A stretch of 8,714 nt of DNA from an uncultured Collinsella sp. Lineage in GTDB: Bacteria > Actinomycetota > Coriobacteriia > Coriobacteriales > Coriobacteriaceae. The notes beneath the pieces are model-generated. The model saw nothing but the letters and a program-made list of their open reading frames with translations. It searched no databases and was not told where the DNA came from. Location: contig CATZKS010000085.1 of NCBI GenBank assembly GCA_958421035.1, positions 1 to 8,714 on the forward strand, given 5' to 3'. This document shows positions 1 through 6,154 of the stretch, piece by piece. Both the position numbers and the translations under genes were made by a program. Each line of letters opens with the position of its first letter. Position 1 is the first letter of the stretch.

Positions 1-73
1 CGCGTCGCACCATATAGCCTCCGCCCAGCGGCATCAGCTCGAGCTCGTCTATACCGCTCAAATCGTTTACCAT
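1..73 (-). CDS. 5' end of an unidentified gene, cut by the window edge
   Basis: Reading leftwards from an ATG at 73-71, 24 codons are open to the window edge. The peptide begins MVNDLSGIDELELMPLGGG and goes on with YMVRR. An SD-like GAGGAG lies about six bases upstream of the ATG (near 79-85), which supports the start. The fragment is too short to place in a family; no signal peptide or membrane segment is visible. It follows nagB in the same direction but is separated from it by an intrinsic terminator and about 390 bp, so it is probably a separate transcription unit. That it is a real gene is likely; its function is unknown. Confidence 0.55.
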   Translation of the reverse strand, partial: MVNDLSGIDELELMPLGGGYMVRR

Positions 74-461
74 GCTCGCTCCTCAACTCGACCGTATGGA
101 CACTGTAGCCGCAAGACCGTACAAGCCGCGCTATGAATAGAGCGACCTTGTGTTTTAGGGTGTCTTTTGGTACGCAAGCGGCAAGTTTTTGTACAGCGAG
201 GGCCGATTGTTATTAATCCCCCGACTAATCGGTCTTTAAGCAGGTAAATGAGCTTGTCAGCTTGTCCCATCTAAGCGGCAGTGTAACGCAGATGAACAAG
301 GTTCAGCCATGTCATTCAACTCGCCTAGCACCCGCTACCGTCTACGACCTTCTAGTGGCATTTTTGCATAGAATCTGGTATAGAATGAATCAAGCTGTTG
401 GGCATCCGGCGTTCGTCAAGCTTGCGGCAAGATTTTGGTCAAGTGGGCAAAAAGGGATAGC
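74..461. other. gene-free region between the left-edge gene and the nagB terminator
   Basis: About 390 bp with no convincing gene on either strand. It is more AT-rich than the flanking genes, as expected for a promoter region of the left-edge gene, but no clean -35/-10 pair with good spacing could be found. Small features seen are a tandem 8-mer (AGCTTGTC twice, 251-266) and a short dyad CCGA-ctaa-TCGG near 221-232. A small plus-strand reading frame (262-621) runs antisense into nagB, has no good ribosome binding site and no protein-like composition. Confidence 0.5.
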
Positions 462-489
462 AAAAAGGCCCCCGCAAAGCGGAGGCCTT
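462..489 (-). terminator. intrinsic terminator after nagB
   Basis: On the minus strand a stem AAGGCC-t-CCGC / GCGG-g-GGCCTT with a three-base loop is followed directly by TTTTTGC. Ten of eleven stem positions pair. It lies 33 bp past the nagB stop and would end the nagB transcript before the left-edge gene. Confidence 0.88.
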
Positions 490-521
490 AGGCAAGGTTA
501 TGTCGAGCTGCAGGATTCGCG

Positions 522-1250
522 CTACTCGCAGAGCGAAAGGGCGGCCTCGTCGGCAACGACAACGCAGTTGGTGTGCAGCTGCAGGATCGAAGCCGGGCAC
601 TCGGGCGTAACCGGACCATAGCACATGTCATGCACGGCCTGAGCCTTGGCCTCGCCGTTGGCGACGACCAGGATCATGCGGGCATACATGATGGTCTGGG
701 TACCCATGGTGTAGGCCTGACGGGGAACATCGTCGATGCTGTCGAACAGGCGGCTGTTGGCCTGAATGGTGCTCTCAGTGAGGTCGACGCAGTGCGTACC
801 CTTGGAGAAGTGGTCATCGGGCTCGTTGAAGCCGATGTGGCCGTTGTTGCCGATGCCGAGCAGCTGCAGATCCGGGTAACCGGCGTCGGCGACGATCTTG
901 TCGTACTCAGAGCAGGCAGCGGCGGCGTCGGGGTTGGAACCATCGGGCACATGCGTGTTGTTCAGGTCGATGTTGATGTGATCGAAGAAGTTCTCACGCA
1001 TGAAGTAGTGATAGCTCTGGGGATCGTCGTGCGAAAGGCCGCGATACTCGTCCAGGTTGTAGGTGCTAACCTCGGCAAAGTCGACGTCGCCCTTCGCGTA
1101 CCAAGCAGCGAGCTGCTTGTAGGCACCGATCGGGGTGGAGCCGGTGGCAAGGCCCAGCACACAGTCGGGCTTGAGGATAACCTGCGCCGAGATGATATTA
1201 GCGGCCTTGCGGCTCATATCCTCGTAGTCTTTAGCTTTAATGATCTTCAT
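522..1250 (-). CDS. nagB: glucosamine-6-phosphate deaminase NagB
   Basis: Converts glucosamine-6-phosphate to fructose-6-phosphate and ammonia in the cytoplasm, the entry of amino sugars into glycolysis. The 242-residue product shows the family signatures: the phosphate-binding stretch GLATGSTPIGAY (33-44), NLDEYRGL with the expected catalytic Asp67, and GIGNNGHIGFNEP (132-144) with His138 and Glu143. The position of E. coli Asp141 is Asn136 here. The length matches the short, non-allosteric type (B. subtilis NagB is of this size) rather than the 266-residue E. coli enzyme. The ATG at 1250 has an AGAAAGGA ribosome binding site just upstream. The frame stays open to 1601, but that extension would overlap the EIIA gene and has no family similarity. 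It follows the EIIA gene after 271 bp and ends at an intrinsic terminator. Confidence 0.97.
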   Translation of the reverse strand: MKIIKAKDYEDMSRKAANIISAQVILKPDCVLGLATGSTPIGAYKQLAAWYAKGDVDFAEVSTYNLDEYRGLSHDDPQSYHYFMRENFFDHINIDLNNTHVPDGSNPDAAAACSEYDKIVADAGYPDLQLLGIGNNGHIGFNEPDDHFSKGTHCVDLTESTIQANSRLFDSIDDVPRQAYTMGTQTIMYARMILVVANGEAKAQAVHDMCYGPVTPECPASILQLHTNCVVVADEAALSLCE

Positions 1251-1521
1251 TACGCGTCCTTTCTCGTACAAGAGAGGCAAGGCTCCCTTACAAGCACTTG
1301 CCCGCGGCCCGCGTCGGCCGCAACCAACGTGTGCGGCCACCAGGGCGAGGTCGCGTAATGTATGTGTCTCGTGTCTAGCCGCGTCGAGGCCCCTGCCCGT
1401 CCACGGTGACCCGAAGCTGTTTAGCCTCGGACAAATCCCATCTTGCCACGGAGGGCGTCCTCTTTCAAGGGCGCCCTCCGTAAACGTGTTTGAATTGTAG
1501 GCTAATGGCCACGTGCACTTG
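1251..1521 (-). other. 271-bp nagB leader / EIIA-nagB spacer
   Basis: A long spacer between two same-direction genes. It contains a perfect 10-bp inverted repeat (1448-1481) and a second dyad, GCGGCC (1304-1309) with GGCCGC (1316-1321). No clear -35/-10 pair was found. Since nagB genes are often controlled by amino-sugar-responsive repressors, this is the place to expect a promoter and operator, but no specific operator could be recognised. Confidence 0.4.
1448..1481. repeat. 10-bp perfect inverted repeat downstream of the EIIA gene
   Basis: ACGGAGGGCG (1448-1457) and CGCCCTCCGT (1472-1481) are exact complements around a 14-base loop, 40 bp after the EIIA stop codon. The stem is GC-rich and stable, but no run of T follows it on either strand. 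It could be a terminator of an unusual type, a processing or pausing hairpin, or a protein site. Its role is not determined. Confidence 0.5.
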
Positions 1522-2019
1522 CTAGCGCTCGCGAGCAACGATGAGCTGGTCCATCTCTTCGACATGCACGCCAACGGAGCCCTTGATACTCGAGAACTCA
1601 ACGGAGTTGCACACCAAGATGGGAACCGTCACATCGTAGCCCTCGGCAGCAATTGCCTCGCGATCGAACTCAATGAGTACATCGCCCTTATGGACGATGT
1701 CACCCACTTGCGCATGTACGGTAAAGTGCTTGCCCTCGAGCTGAACAGTGTCCAAACCAACGTGGATGAGCACGTCCAAGCCATCGACCGTGTTAAGCGC
1801 AACAGCGTGTCCCGTGGGAAAAATGGCCTCGACCTTGGCATCAGCCGGTGCAATCACACGCGTTCCGGTGGGCCGAATCGCCACGCCCTGGCCCAAAAGG
1901 CCGGTAGCAAACGTCTGATCGTTTACCTCGGAGAGCGGAATGACGTCACCCGAGATGGGAGCATCCAACGTAAGGACTCGACCACGCATACCAAAAGACC
2001 TTAGGACTTTAGTGAACAT
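1522..2019 (-). CDS. PTS glucose-family EIIA domain protein (stand-alone)
   Basis: A 165-residue single-domain EIIA of the glucose family (PTS_EIIA_1, the family of E. coli Crr). EIIA takes a phosphoryl group from HPr and hands it to the EIIB of a sugar permease. The signatures are PISGDVIPLSEV (21-32), GVAIRPTG (45-52), IFPTGHAV with His71, and LIHVGLDTV (84-92) with His86. These two histidines match His75 and His90 of E. coli EIIAGlc, the second being the phosphorylated one. The ATG at 2019 has a strong GAGGGGGA site about three bases upstream; the internal Met11 has less support. No EIIB or EIIC domain is encoded nearby, so it must serve a permease elsewhere or act as a regulator. It sits between glmM and nagB, which suggests service to an amino-sugar or glucose PTS (inference). 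Function as EIIA is near certain; the sugar is not known. Confidence 0.94.
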   Translation of the reverse strand: MFTKVLRSFGMRGRVLTLDAPISGDVIPLSEVNDQTFATGLLGQGVAIRPTGTRVIAPADAKVEAIFPTGHAVALNTVDGLDVLIHVGLDTVQLEGKHFTVHAQVGDIVHKGDVLIEFDREAIAAEGYDVTVPILVCNSVEFSSIKGSVGVHVEEMDQLIVARER

Positions 2020-2060
2020 GCTCCCCCTCGGACATACCGATCAACCAAAATAACCTTAAC

Positions 2061-2090
2061 AGTTTACCACTTGGCACCCGTTTTTGACCA
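2061..2090 (-). promoter_or_regulatory. candidate promoter for the EIIA gene
   Basis: On the minus strand TGGTCA (2090-2085) and TAAACT (2066-2061) are 18 bp apart, and the -10 is preceded by TGG, giving an extended -10. The site begins directly after the glmM stop codon and lies in the AT-rich 71-bp gap, so the EIIA gene may have its own start of transcription. No terminator is seen after glmM, so readthrough from glmM is equally possible. Confidence 0.4.
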
Positions 2091-3428
2091 TTAGGGAAGT
2101 TCGCGCTTGACAACCTCGACGATGTCGTCGACAACGCGCTGGGTCAGCTCGTGCGTCTCGGCCTCGGCCATCACGCGGACCAGCGGCTCGGTGCCGCTCG
2201 GGCGCACCAGAATGCGGCCGCGGCCGTCAAGCTCCTTCTCGGCAGCAGCGACGGCATCCCAGATGGGCTGGCAATCGTCCAGACCGGCCTTGTTGTCGGA
2301 ATGCACGTTGACGAGTACCTGCGGGTACTTCTTCATGATACCGGCAAGATCGGTGAAGGTGCGACCGGTGCGCTTGAGCACGGCCAGCAGTTGCAGAGCC
2401 GTCACCAGGCCGTCGCCGGTGGTATTGTGCTCCAGGAAGATGATGTGGCCGGACTGTTCGCCGCCGATGACGGCGCCGTCCGCGAGCATGCGCTCCAGAA
2501 CGTAGCGGTCGCCCACGGCGGTCTGGACCATCTCGAAGCCCTGCTCCTTCATAGCGATGGAGAAGCCCAGGTTGCACATGACGGTCGAGACGATCTCGGA
2601 GTTGGCGAGCTTGCCGCGAGCGGCGAGGTCAGAACCGCAGATAGCCAGGATGTAGTCACCATCGATCTCATTGCCCTCGCTGTCCACGAACAGTACGCGG
2701 TCGGCGTCGCCGTCGTGGGCCAGACCGATGTCAGCATGGGTGCGCAGCACGAGCTCGCGCAGGGGCTCGAGGTGCGTAGAGCCGCACTCAACGTTAATGT
2801 CAGTGCCGCAGTAATCGGTGTTGATTGCGTGCACCGTGGCACCTAGGCGCTGCAGCGCGGCGGGCGTGGTCTGGCAAGAAGCACCGTGACCGCAGTCGAC
2901 GGCAACGACCAGGCCGTCGAGCCTCAGGCCATCAAGCGTATCGATGGCGTGATCGACGTATGCCTTGCGAGCGTCCTTCATCTTGATGATGTGGCCCACG
3001 CCGGCACCGGTCGGCAGCGTGTCGGCAGCCATGGCTTCCTCGGACATGACCCAGGCGCTGATCTCTTCCTCGACAGCATCGGGAAGCTTCATACCCTTGC
3101 GGCTAAAGAACTTGATGCCGTTGAACTCCGGCGGATTGTGCGAAGCGGAGATGACAATACCGCCATCGAGCTCGTTTTGGACGGTGAGCAGCGCCACGGC
3201 GGGCGTGGGGATAACGCCGCAGCAATGCGGACGGCCGCCCTCGGCCATAATGCCGGCAGTCAGAGCGCTCTCGAGCATGGTGCCCGAAAGACGCGTGTCG
3301 CGGCCGATGCAGATATCCGGACCAAGAAACTTGGTCGCCGCGCGACCCAGACGAAACGCGAGGTCGCACGAAAGATCGGCGTTGGCGACGCCACGGACGC
3401 CGTCGGTACCGAAGATGTTCTGGGGCAT
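2091..3428 (-). CDS. glmM: phosphoglucosamine mutase GlmM
   Basis: Interconverts glucosamine-6-phosphate and glucosamine-1-phosphate, the step that commits amino sugar to UDP-GlcNAc and so to peptidoglycan. The 445-residue product has all four domains of the alpha-D-phosphohexomutase superfamily: start FGTDGVRG (6-13), catalytic loop ISASHNP (93-99) with the phospho-Ser96, metal loop DGDADR (239-244), sugar-binding loop GGEQSGH (322-328) and phosphate-binding loop RPSGTEP (409-415). The length is normal for GlmM. An AAGGAG site lies about eight bases before the ATG. It follows rpsI after a terminator, matching the conserved rplM-rpsI-glmM order of Actinobacteria (for example mycobacteria). 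A promoter would have to lie in 3429-3477; only a poor match was seen there. Confidence 0.98.
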   Translation of the reverse strand: MPQNIFGTDGVRGVANADLSCDLAFRLGRAATKFLGPDICIGRDTRLSGTMLESALTAGIMAEGGRPHCCGVIPTPAVALLTVQNELDGGIVISASHNPPEFNGIKFFSRKGMKLPDAVEEEISAWVMSEEAMAADTLPTGAGVGHIIKMKDARKAYVDHAIDTLDGLRLDGLVVAVDCGHGASCQTTPAALQRLGATVHAINTDYCGTDINVECGSTHLEPLRELVLRTHADIGLAHDGDADRVLFVDSEGNEIDGDYILAICGSDLAARGKLANSEIVSTVMCNLGFSIAMKEQGFEMVQTAVGDRYVLERMLADGAVIGGEQSGHIIFLEHNTTGDGLVTALQLLAVLKRTGRTFTDLAGIMKKYPQVLVNVHSDNKAGLDDCQPIWDAVAAAEKELDGRGRILVRPSGTEPLVRVMAEAETHELTQRVVDDIVEVVKRELP

Positions 3429-3477
3429 AGGATCGCTCCTTCCCTAGCAGGCGATATGCAACCGCCCACCCTAGTCG

Positions 3478-3520
3478 AAAAAGAAAAGCGGGACCCGCCG
3501 AGGAATCGGCAGGCCCCGCT
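3478..3520 (-). terminator. intrinsic terminator after rpsI
   Basis: On the minus strand AGCGGGGCC pairs with GGTCCCGCT (one mismatch), with an inner GCCGA/TCGGC stem around a four-base loop, followed by TTTTCTTTTT. It lies about 30 bp past the rpsI stop. It should end most rplM-rpsI transcripts; glmM then depends on its own promoter or on partial readthrough. Confidence 0.88.
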
Positions 3521-3551
3521 TGTACATTGTATCTCGAAAGGAGATAAAACC

Positions 3552-3947
<396 letters not shown>

Positions 3948-3949
3948 CT

Positions 3950-4393
3950 TTAAGCCTCCAGCTCAATCTTCGTGGGGTTCTGGGCAGCATGCGGATGCTC
4001 GGCACCAGCGTAGACCTTAAGCTTGGTCATCTGGGCACGGCCGAGGGTGGTCTTGGGCAGCATACCGCGAACGGCGCGCTCGATGACCTTCTCCGGGTGC
4101 TTCTCCATAGCCTGGCGGAAGCTCTCAGCCTTGAGGCCGCCGTTGTAGCCGCTGTGGCGATAATAGGTCTTCGTGTCGGCCTTGTTACCGGTAAGCTGGA
4201 CCTTATCGGCGTTGATGACGACAACGAAGTCGCCGCAGTCGCTGTTGGGCGTGAACTGGGGCTTGTTCTTACCGCGCAGGATCATTGCGATCTGGGTGGC
4301 AAGACGGCCCAGGACAGCACCATCGGCGTCGACGAGAACCCAGTTGCGCTGGACCTCGCCCTGCTTGGCGTAGTGAGTCGATTTCGAAATCAC
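3950..4393 (-). CDS. rplM: 50S ribosomal protein L13
   Basis: A 147-residue L13 (uL13) protein of the large subunit. Signatures are RNWVLVDADGAVLGRLAT (16-33), the RAVRGMLPK motif (106-114) and the YAGAEHPHAAQNP C-terminal motif. Translation starts at GTG (4393-4391), not ATG: a GGAGGA site sits seven to eight bases upstream and there is no in-frame ATG before the conserved part of the protein. First gene of the rplM-rpsI operon, with its own promoter about 70 bp upstream and a structured leader. Confidence 0.99.
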   Translation of the reverse strand: MISKSTHYAKQGEVQRNWVLVDADGAVLGRLATQIAMILRGKNKPQFTPNSDCGDFVVVINADKVQLTGNKADTKTYYRHSGYNGGLKAESFRQAMEKHPEKVIERAVRGMLPKTTLGRAQMTKLKVYAGAEHPHAAQNPTKIELEA

Positions 4394-4421
4394 TTAGACT
4401 CCTCCATGTACAGTACGTGTT

Positions 4422-4453
4422 GTTACAGAGATTCACGGGGCTCTGCAAGTAAC
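4422..4453 (-). promoter_or_regulatory. 5' leader hairpin of the rplM-rpsI mRNA
   Basis: At about the predicted transcription start the minus strand can fold as GTTA / TAAC plus CAGAG / CTCTG, nine pairs in all, with a four-base bulge and a ten-base loop. A smaller dyad, GTAC-a-GTAC (4408-4416), lies between it and the ribosome binding site. Ribosomal-protein leaders often bind their own product to control translation, and L13 leaders are known in some Firmicutes. Whether this one does so is inference from position only; it could simply stabilise the 5' end. Confidence 0.4.
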
Positions 4454-4459
4454 CCGTCC

Positions 4460-4487
4460 ATATTACCCCGCTCGCCGTACGAGTCAA
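4460..4487 (-). promoter_or_regulatory. housekeeping sigma promoter of rplM-rpsI
   Basis: Minus-strand TTGACT (4487-4482) and TAATAT (4465-4460) are separated by 16 bp, each one base away from the sigma-70 consensus. Transcription would start near 4453, giving a leader of about 60 nucleotides. This is the best promoter on the host side of the window, as expected for ribosomal proteins. Confidence 0.8.
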
Positions 4488-4587
4488 CAGGTATTTTGGC
4501 TCCGACCAGAGTTTCTGCACATGTCATCCACGAGCCGTGATTTTTCCAGCTCTTTAGCTGTTGTCATTTTTTGAGGGTTCGCCGTCG

Positions 4588-5466
4588 CTAGCGTTCAACG
4601 AACTCTTGGATTTCCGCGAGCAGGCGCTTTGCCTCCTGACGGCCCTGGATATACAGGTCCAGAAGCTTTGCCGGATCGTGCTCAACGTGGCCGACCTCGA
4701 CCGGCTTTTGCGGAGCGACGACCAGCGCACGGCCCTCGCGCTCATACTTCCACAGGTGCATGCGCTGCATGTTGTAACGGTCGTGGCGCGTCTCGATAGC
4801 CTCAAGCAGATAGGGGTAGTCGGCATAGCGGGCGCGCGCGGCGGGCATAAACTCGTAGGGCTTTTTCTCGTACGAGCGGTCCTGCGTAACGATGACGACC
4901 GCGCGATCGAAGCCCGCCTCCTCCAGCACGTGCTCGATAGGGACCGAATCGGCTACGCCGCCGTCGACGTATTTGTGCCCATCGATCTCGACCGGCGGCG
5001 TCACCAGCGGCAGCGACGTCGATGCGCGCACGGCGTCGAGGTCAAGTACGGCGCTTTTGACCGGCAGGTACGTGGCAGTTCCAAAGAGCATGTCCGTCGC
5101 GACGGCGTACATCTCGATGGGGCTCGCGTCGAACGTCTCGTTGTCAAAGGGATCCAGGCGATCCTGGACATCGTTGAAGATAAAGTCGTAACCCACGATG
5201 GAACCCGTGGACGCAAACGATGCGGCGCCCATGAAGCGATTGTCATTGCAGAAAGCCAGGTTGATGCGGTTGGCACGGCCGATCTGGTGCGACTTGTAGT
5301 TCACGCCGTTGAGGGCGCCGGCCGATACGCCATATACCGCCGGAATCTCGACGCCAGCCTCCATGAGGACGTCGAGCACGCCTGCGGTAAATTGCCCGCG
5401 GAAGCTGCCGCCCTCCAGGACGAGCGCGACCTTGCCAGCGTTCTTTGCCTTATCTTCTGCAGTCAT
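4588..5466 (-). CDS. patatin-like phospholipase (RssA/YjjU type)
   Basis: A 292-residue protein of the bacterial patatin family, serine hydrolases that cleave acyl esters of lipids with a Ser-Asp dyad. The oxyanion-hole motif GGSFRG (19-24), nucleophile elbow GVSAG (46-50) with Ser48, and DGG (168-170) with Asp168 are all present and in the normal order. There is no signal peptide or membrane segment, so it is probably cytoplasmic. The C-terminal third is charged, with YEKKPYEF and a long helix, as in YjjU-like proteins of unknown substrate. The ATG at 5466 has an AGGAGG site five bases upstream. It stands alone: rplM downstream has its own promoter, and upstream lies the repeat array, where no promoter was recognised. 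Fold and active site are confident; substrate is unknown. Confidence 0.93.
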   Translation of the reverse strand: MTAEDKAKNAGKVALVLEGGSFRGQFTAGVLDVLMEAGVEIPAVYGVSAGALNGVNYKSHQIGRANRINLAFCNDNRFMGAASFASTGSIVGYDFIFNDVQDRLDPFDNETFDASPIEMYAVATDMLFGTATYLPVKSAVLDLDAVRASTSLPLVTPPVEIDGHKYVDGGVADSVPIEHVLEEAGFDRAVVIVTQDRSYEKKPYEFMPAARARYADYPYLLEAIETRHDRYNMQRMHLWKYEREGRALVVAPQKPVEVGHVEHDPAKLLDLYIQGRQEAKRLLAEIQEFVER

Positions 5467-5553
5467 ATTGACCTCCTGCGATTGCGTTTTGGCTTTCTTC
5501 TACCCAGTTTTGGGATGGCGAGCGCGCAGGTTTTTCGAGGCGGCAGGTGAAGC

Positions 5554-5876
5554 GGAAAGTGTGTCCCAGTTTGAGGCGGGATTCCGGGATGCGCTTTCCG
5601 CTTGGACCGCCGCTGGGAAAGCGCGTCCCGTTCTGAGCGCGGATTCCGGGATGAACTTTCCGCTAGCCATTCATTTGGAAACTGCATCCCATTCCGAACG
5701 AGGATTCCGGGATGTACTTTCCGCTTGAGCTGCCATTGGGAAAGCATATCCCACTCTACGGCTCGATTCCGGGTCGCAGTTTCCGCTTGAGGCGCCATCC
5801 GGAAACTACGTCCCAGTCTGAATGCGGATTCCGGGACGTGCTTTCCGCCTGGGCCGCCATTGGGAAAGCGCGTCCC
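5554..5876. repeat. tandem array of five ~62-bp repeats forming five hairpins
   Basis: Units start at 5554, 5616, 5677, 5739 and 5801 (61-62 bp apart), with a final half unit at 5863. Each has the order GGAAAGYGYGTCCC, an 18-bp part ending GATTCC, GGGATGNNCTTTCC, and a 15-16 bp part like GCTTGAGCCGCCATTG. The second arm of each unit pairs with the first arm of the next, giving hairpins at 5586-5629, 5648-5690, 5709-5752, 5771-5814 and 5833-5876, each with 12-13 of 14 arm positions complementary. Copies have diverged, so the array is not recent. The unit length is not a multiple of three and frames change from unit to unit, so the open frames here are not genes. The family is not recognised; it may be a genus-specific intergenic repeat. 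Confidence 0.85.
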
Positions 5877-5892
5877 ACCTGCGCTGCTGCGA

Positions 5893-5939
5893 CGTTTTCT
5901 TTACGCCCGCGCCCTGCATAGAGTTCGATTCTCCGCGGT
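5893..5939. repeat. 47-bp direct repeat, copy 1
   Basis: Matches copy 2 (6103-6149) at 42 of 47 positions, exactly 210 bp apart. The best conserved core is GCGCCCTGCA followed by AGAGTTCGATTCTCCGCGGT. Similarity ends abruptly after the GGT. Mismatches are spread over the left half, so the copies are not newly made. Confidence 0.8.
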
Positions 5940-6014
5940 TTGGGGCTTGCGTTGGCGCGGGGCATGGCCAGCTGAAATTCGATGAACATCGCATCCATAT
6001 TGGGCTGATAGATT

Positions 6015-6109
6015 GCGCGGAGAATCCGCGCGTTCGCTTCGCGAACCCGCACCGGCTTCGGCCGCCTGCCGGCGTCCTCGCCCACTCGCTACAAACGCTC
6101 CGCGTTTGT
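6015..6109. repeat. cluster of four small perfect hairpins between the direct repeats
   Basis: GCGCGG-agaat-CCGCGC (6015-6031), GTTCGC-ttc-GCGAAC (6032-6046), CGGC-TTCG-GCCG (6053-6064, a UUCG-type tetraloop if transcribed) and ACAAACGC-tcc-GCGTTTGT (6091-6109) stand almost head to tail. The first also contains an inverted copy of the GATTCTCCGCG core of the 47-bp repeats. None is followed by a T run. The role is unknown; they could be strong barriers to transcription at the element boundary. Confidence 0.6.
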
Positions 6110-6149
6110 TTAACGCTCGCGCCCTGCACAGAGTTCGATTCTCCGCGGT
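6103..6149. repeat. 47-bp direct repeat, copy 2, next to the recombinase end
   Basis: Second copy of the repeat at 5893-5939. It ends 5 bp before the recombinase stop codon, and sequence similarity between the copies stops at this point. This makes 6149/6150 a candidate junction between host and element, although a 47-bp imperfect repeat is not what serine recombinases normally leave. Confidence 0.75.
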
Positions 6150-6154
6150 ACGGA

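Noticed and set aside
573..1358. A 261-codon plus-strand frame opposite nagB, and similar frames opposite glmM, rpsI/rplM and the patatin gene
   Set aside because: Antisense shadows of high-GC genes with conserved minus-strand products; no ribosome binding sites and biased Val/Ala/Gly composition.
1251..1601. N-terminal extension of nagB to a 359-residue protein
   Set aside because: It overlaps the EIIA gene, has no family similarity and no ribosome binding site, while the ATG at 1250 has one and gives the normal 242-residue length.
4547..4572. CAGCT-N4-AGCTG followed by a T-rich stretch on the plus strand as a terminator
   Set aside because: The stem is only five pairs, the T run is interrupted, and no plus-strand gene leads into it. 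On the minus strand, where patatin would need it, the stem is followed by A residues.
5463..6129. Several minus- and plus-strand frames of about 60-140 codons with repeated peptide motifs such as LKRKVHPGI
   Set aside because: They are translations of the 62-bp hairpin array and the 47-bp direct repeats. The unit length is not a multiple of three, so the motif jumps between frames, and no frame has a good ribosome binding site.
5919..6149. GAGTTCGATTCTC resembling a tRNA T-arm in both 47-bp repeats, hence a possible tRNA attachment site
   Set aside because: No cloverleaf can be built upstream or downstream: the T stem is imperfect and no acceptor, D or anticodon arm fits. A serine recombinase also does not usually target tRNA genes.
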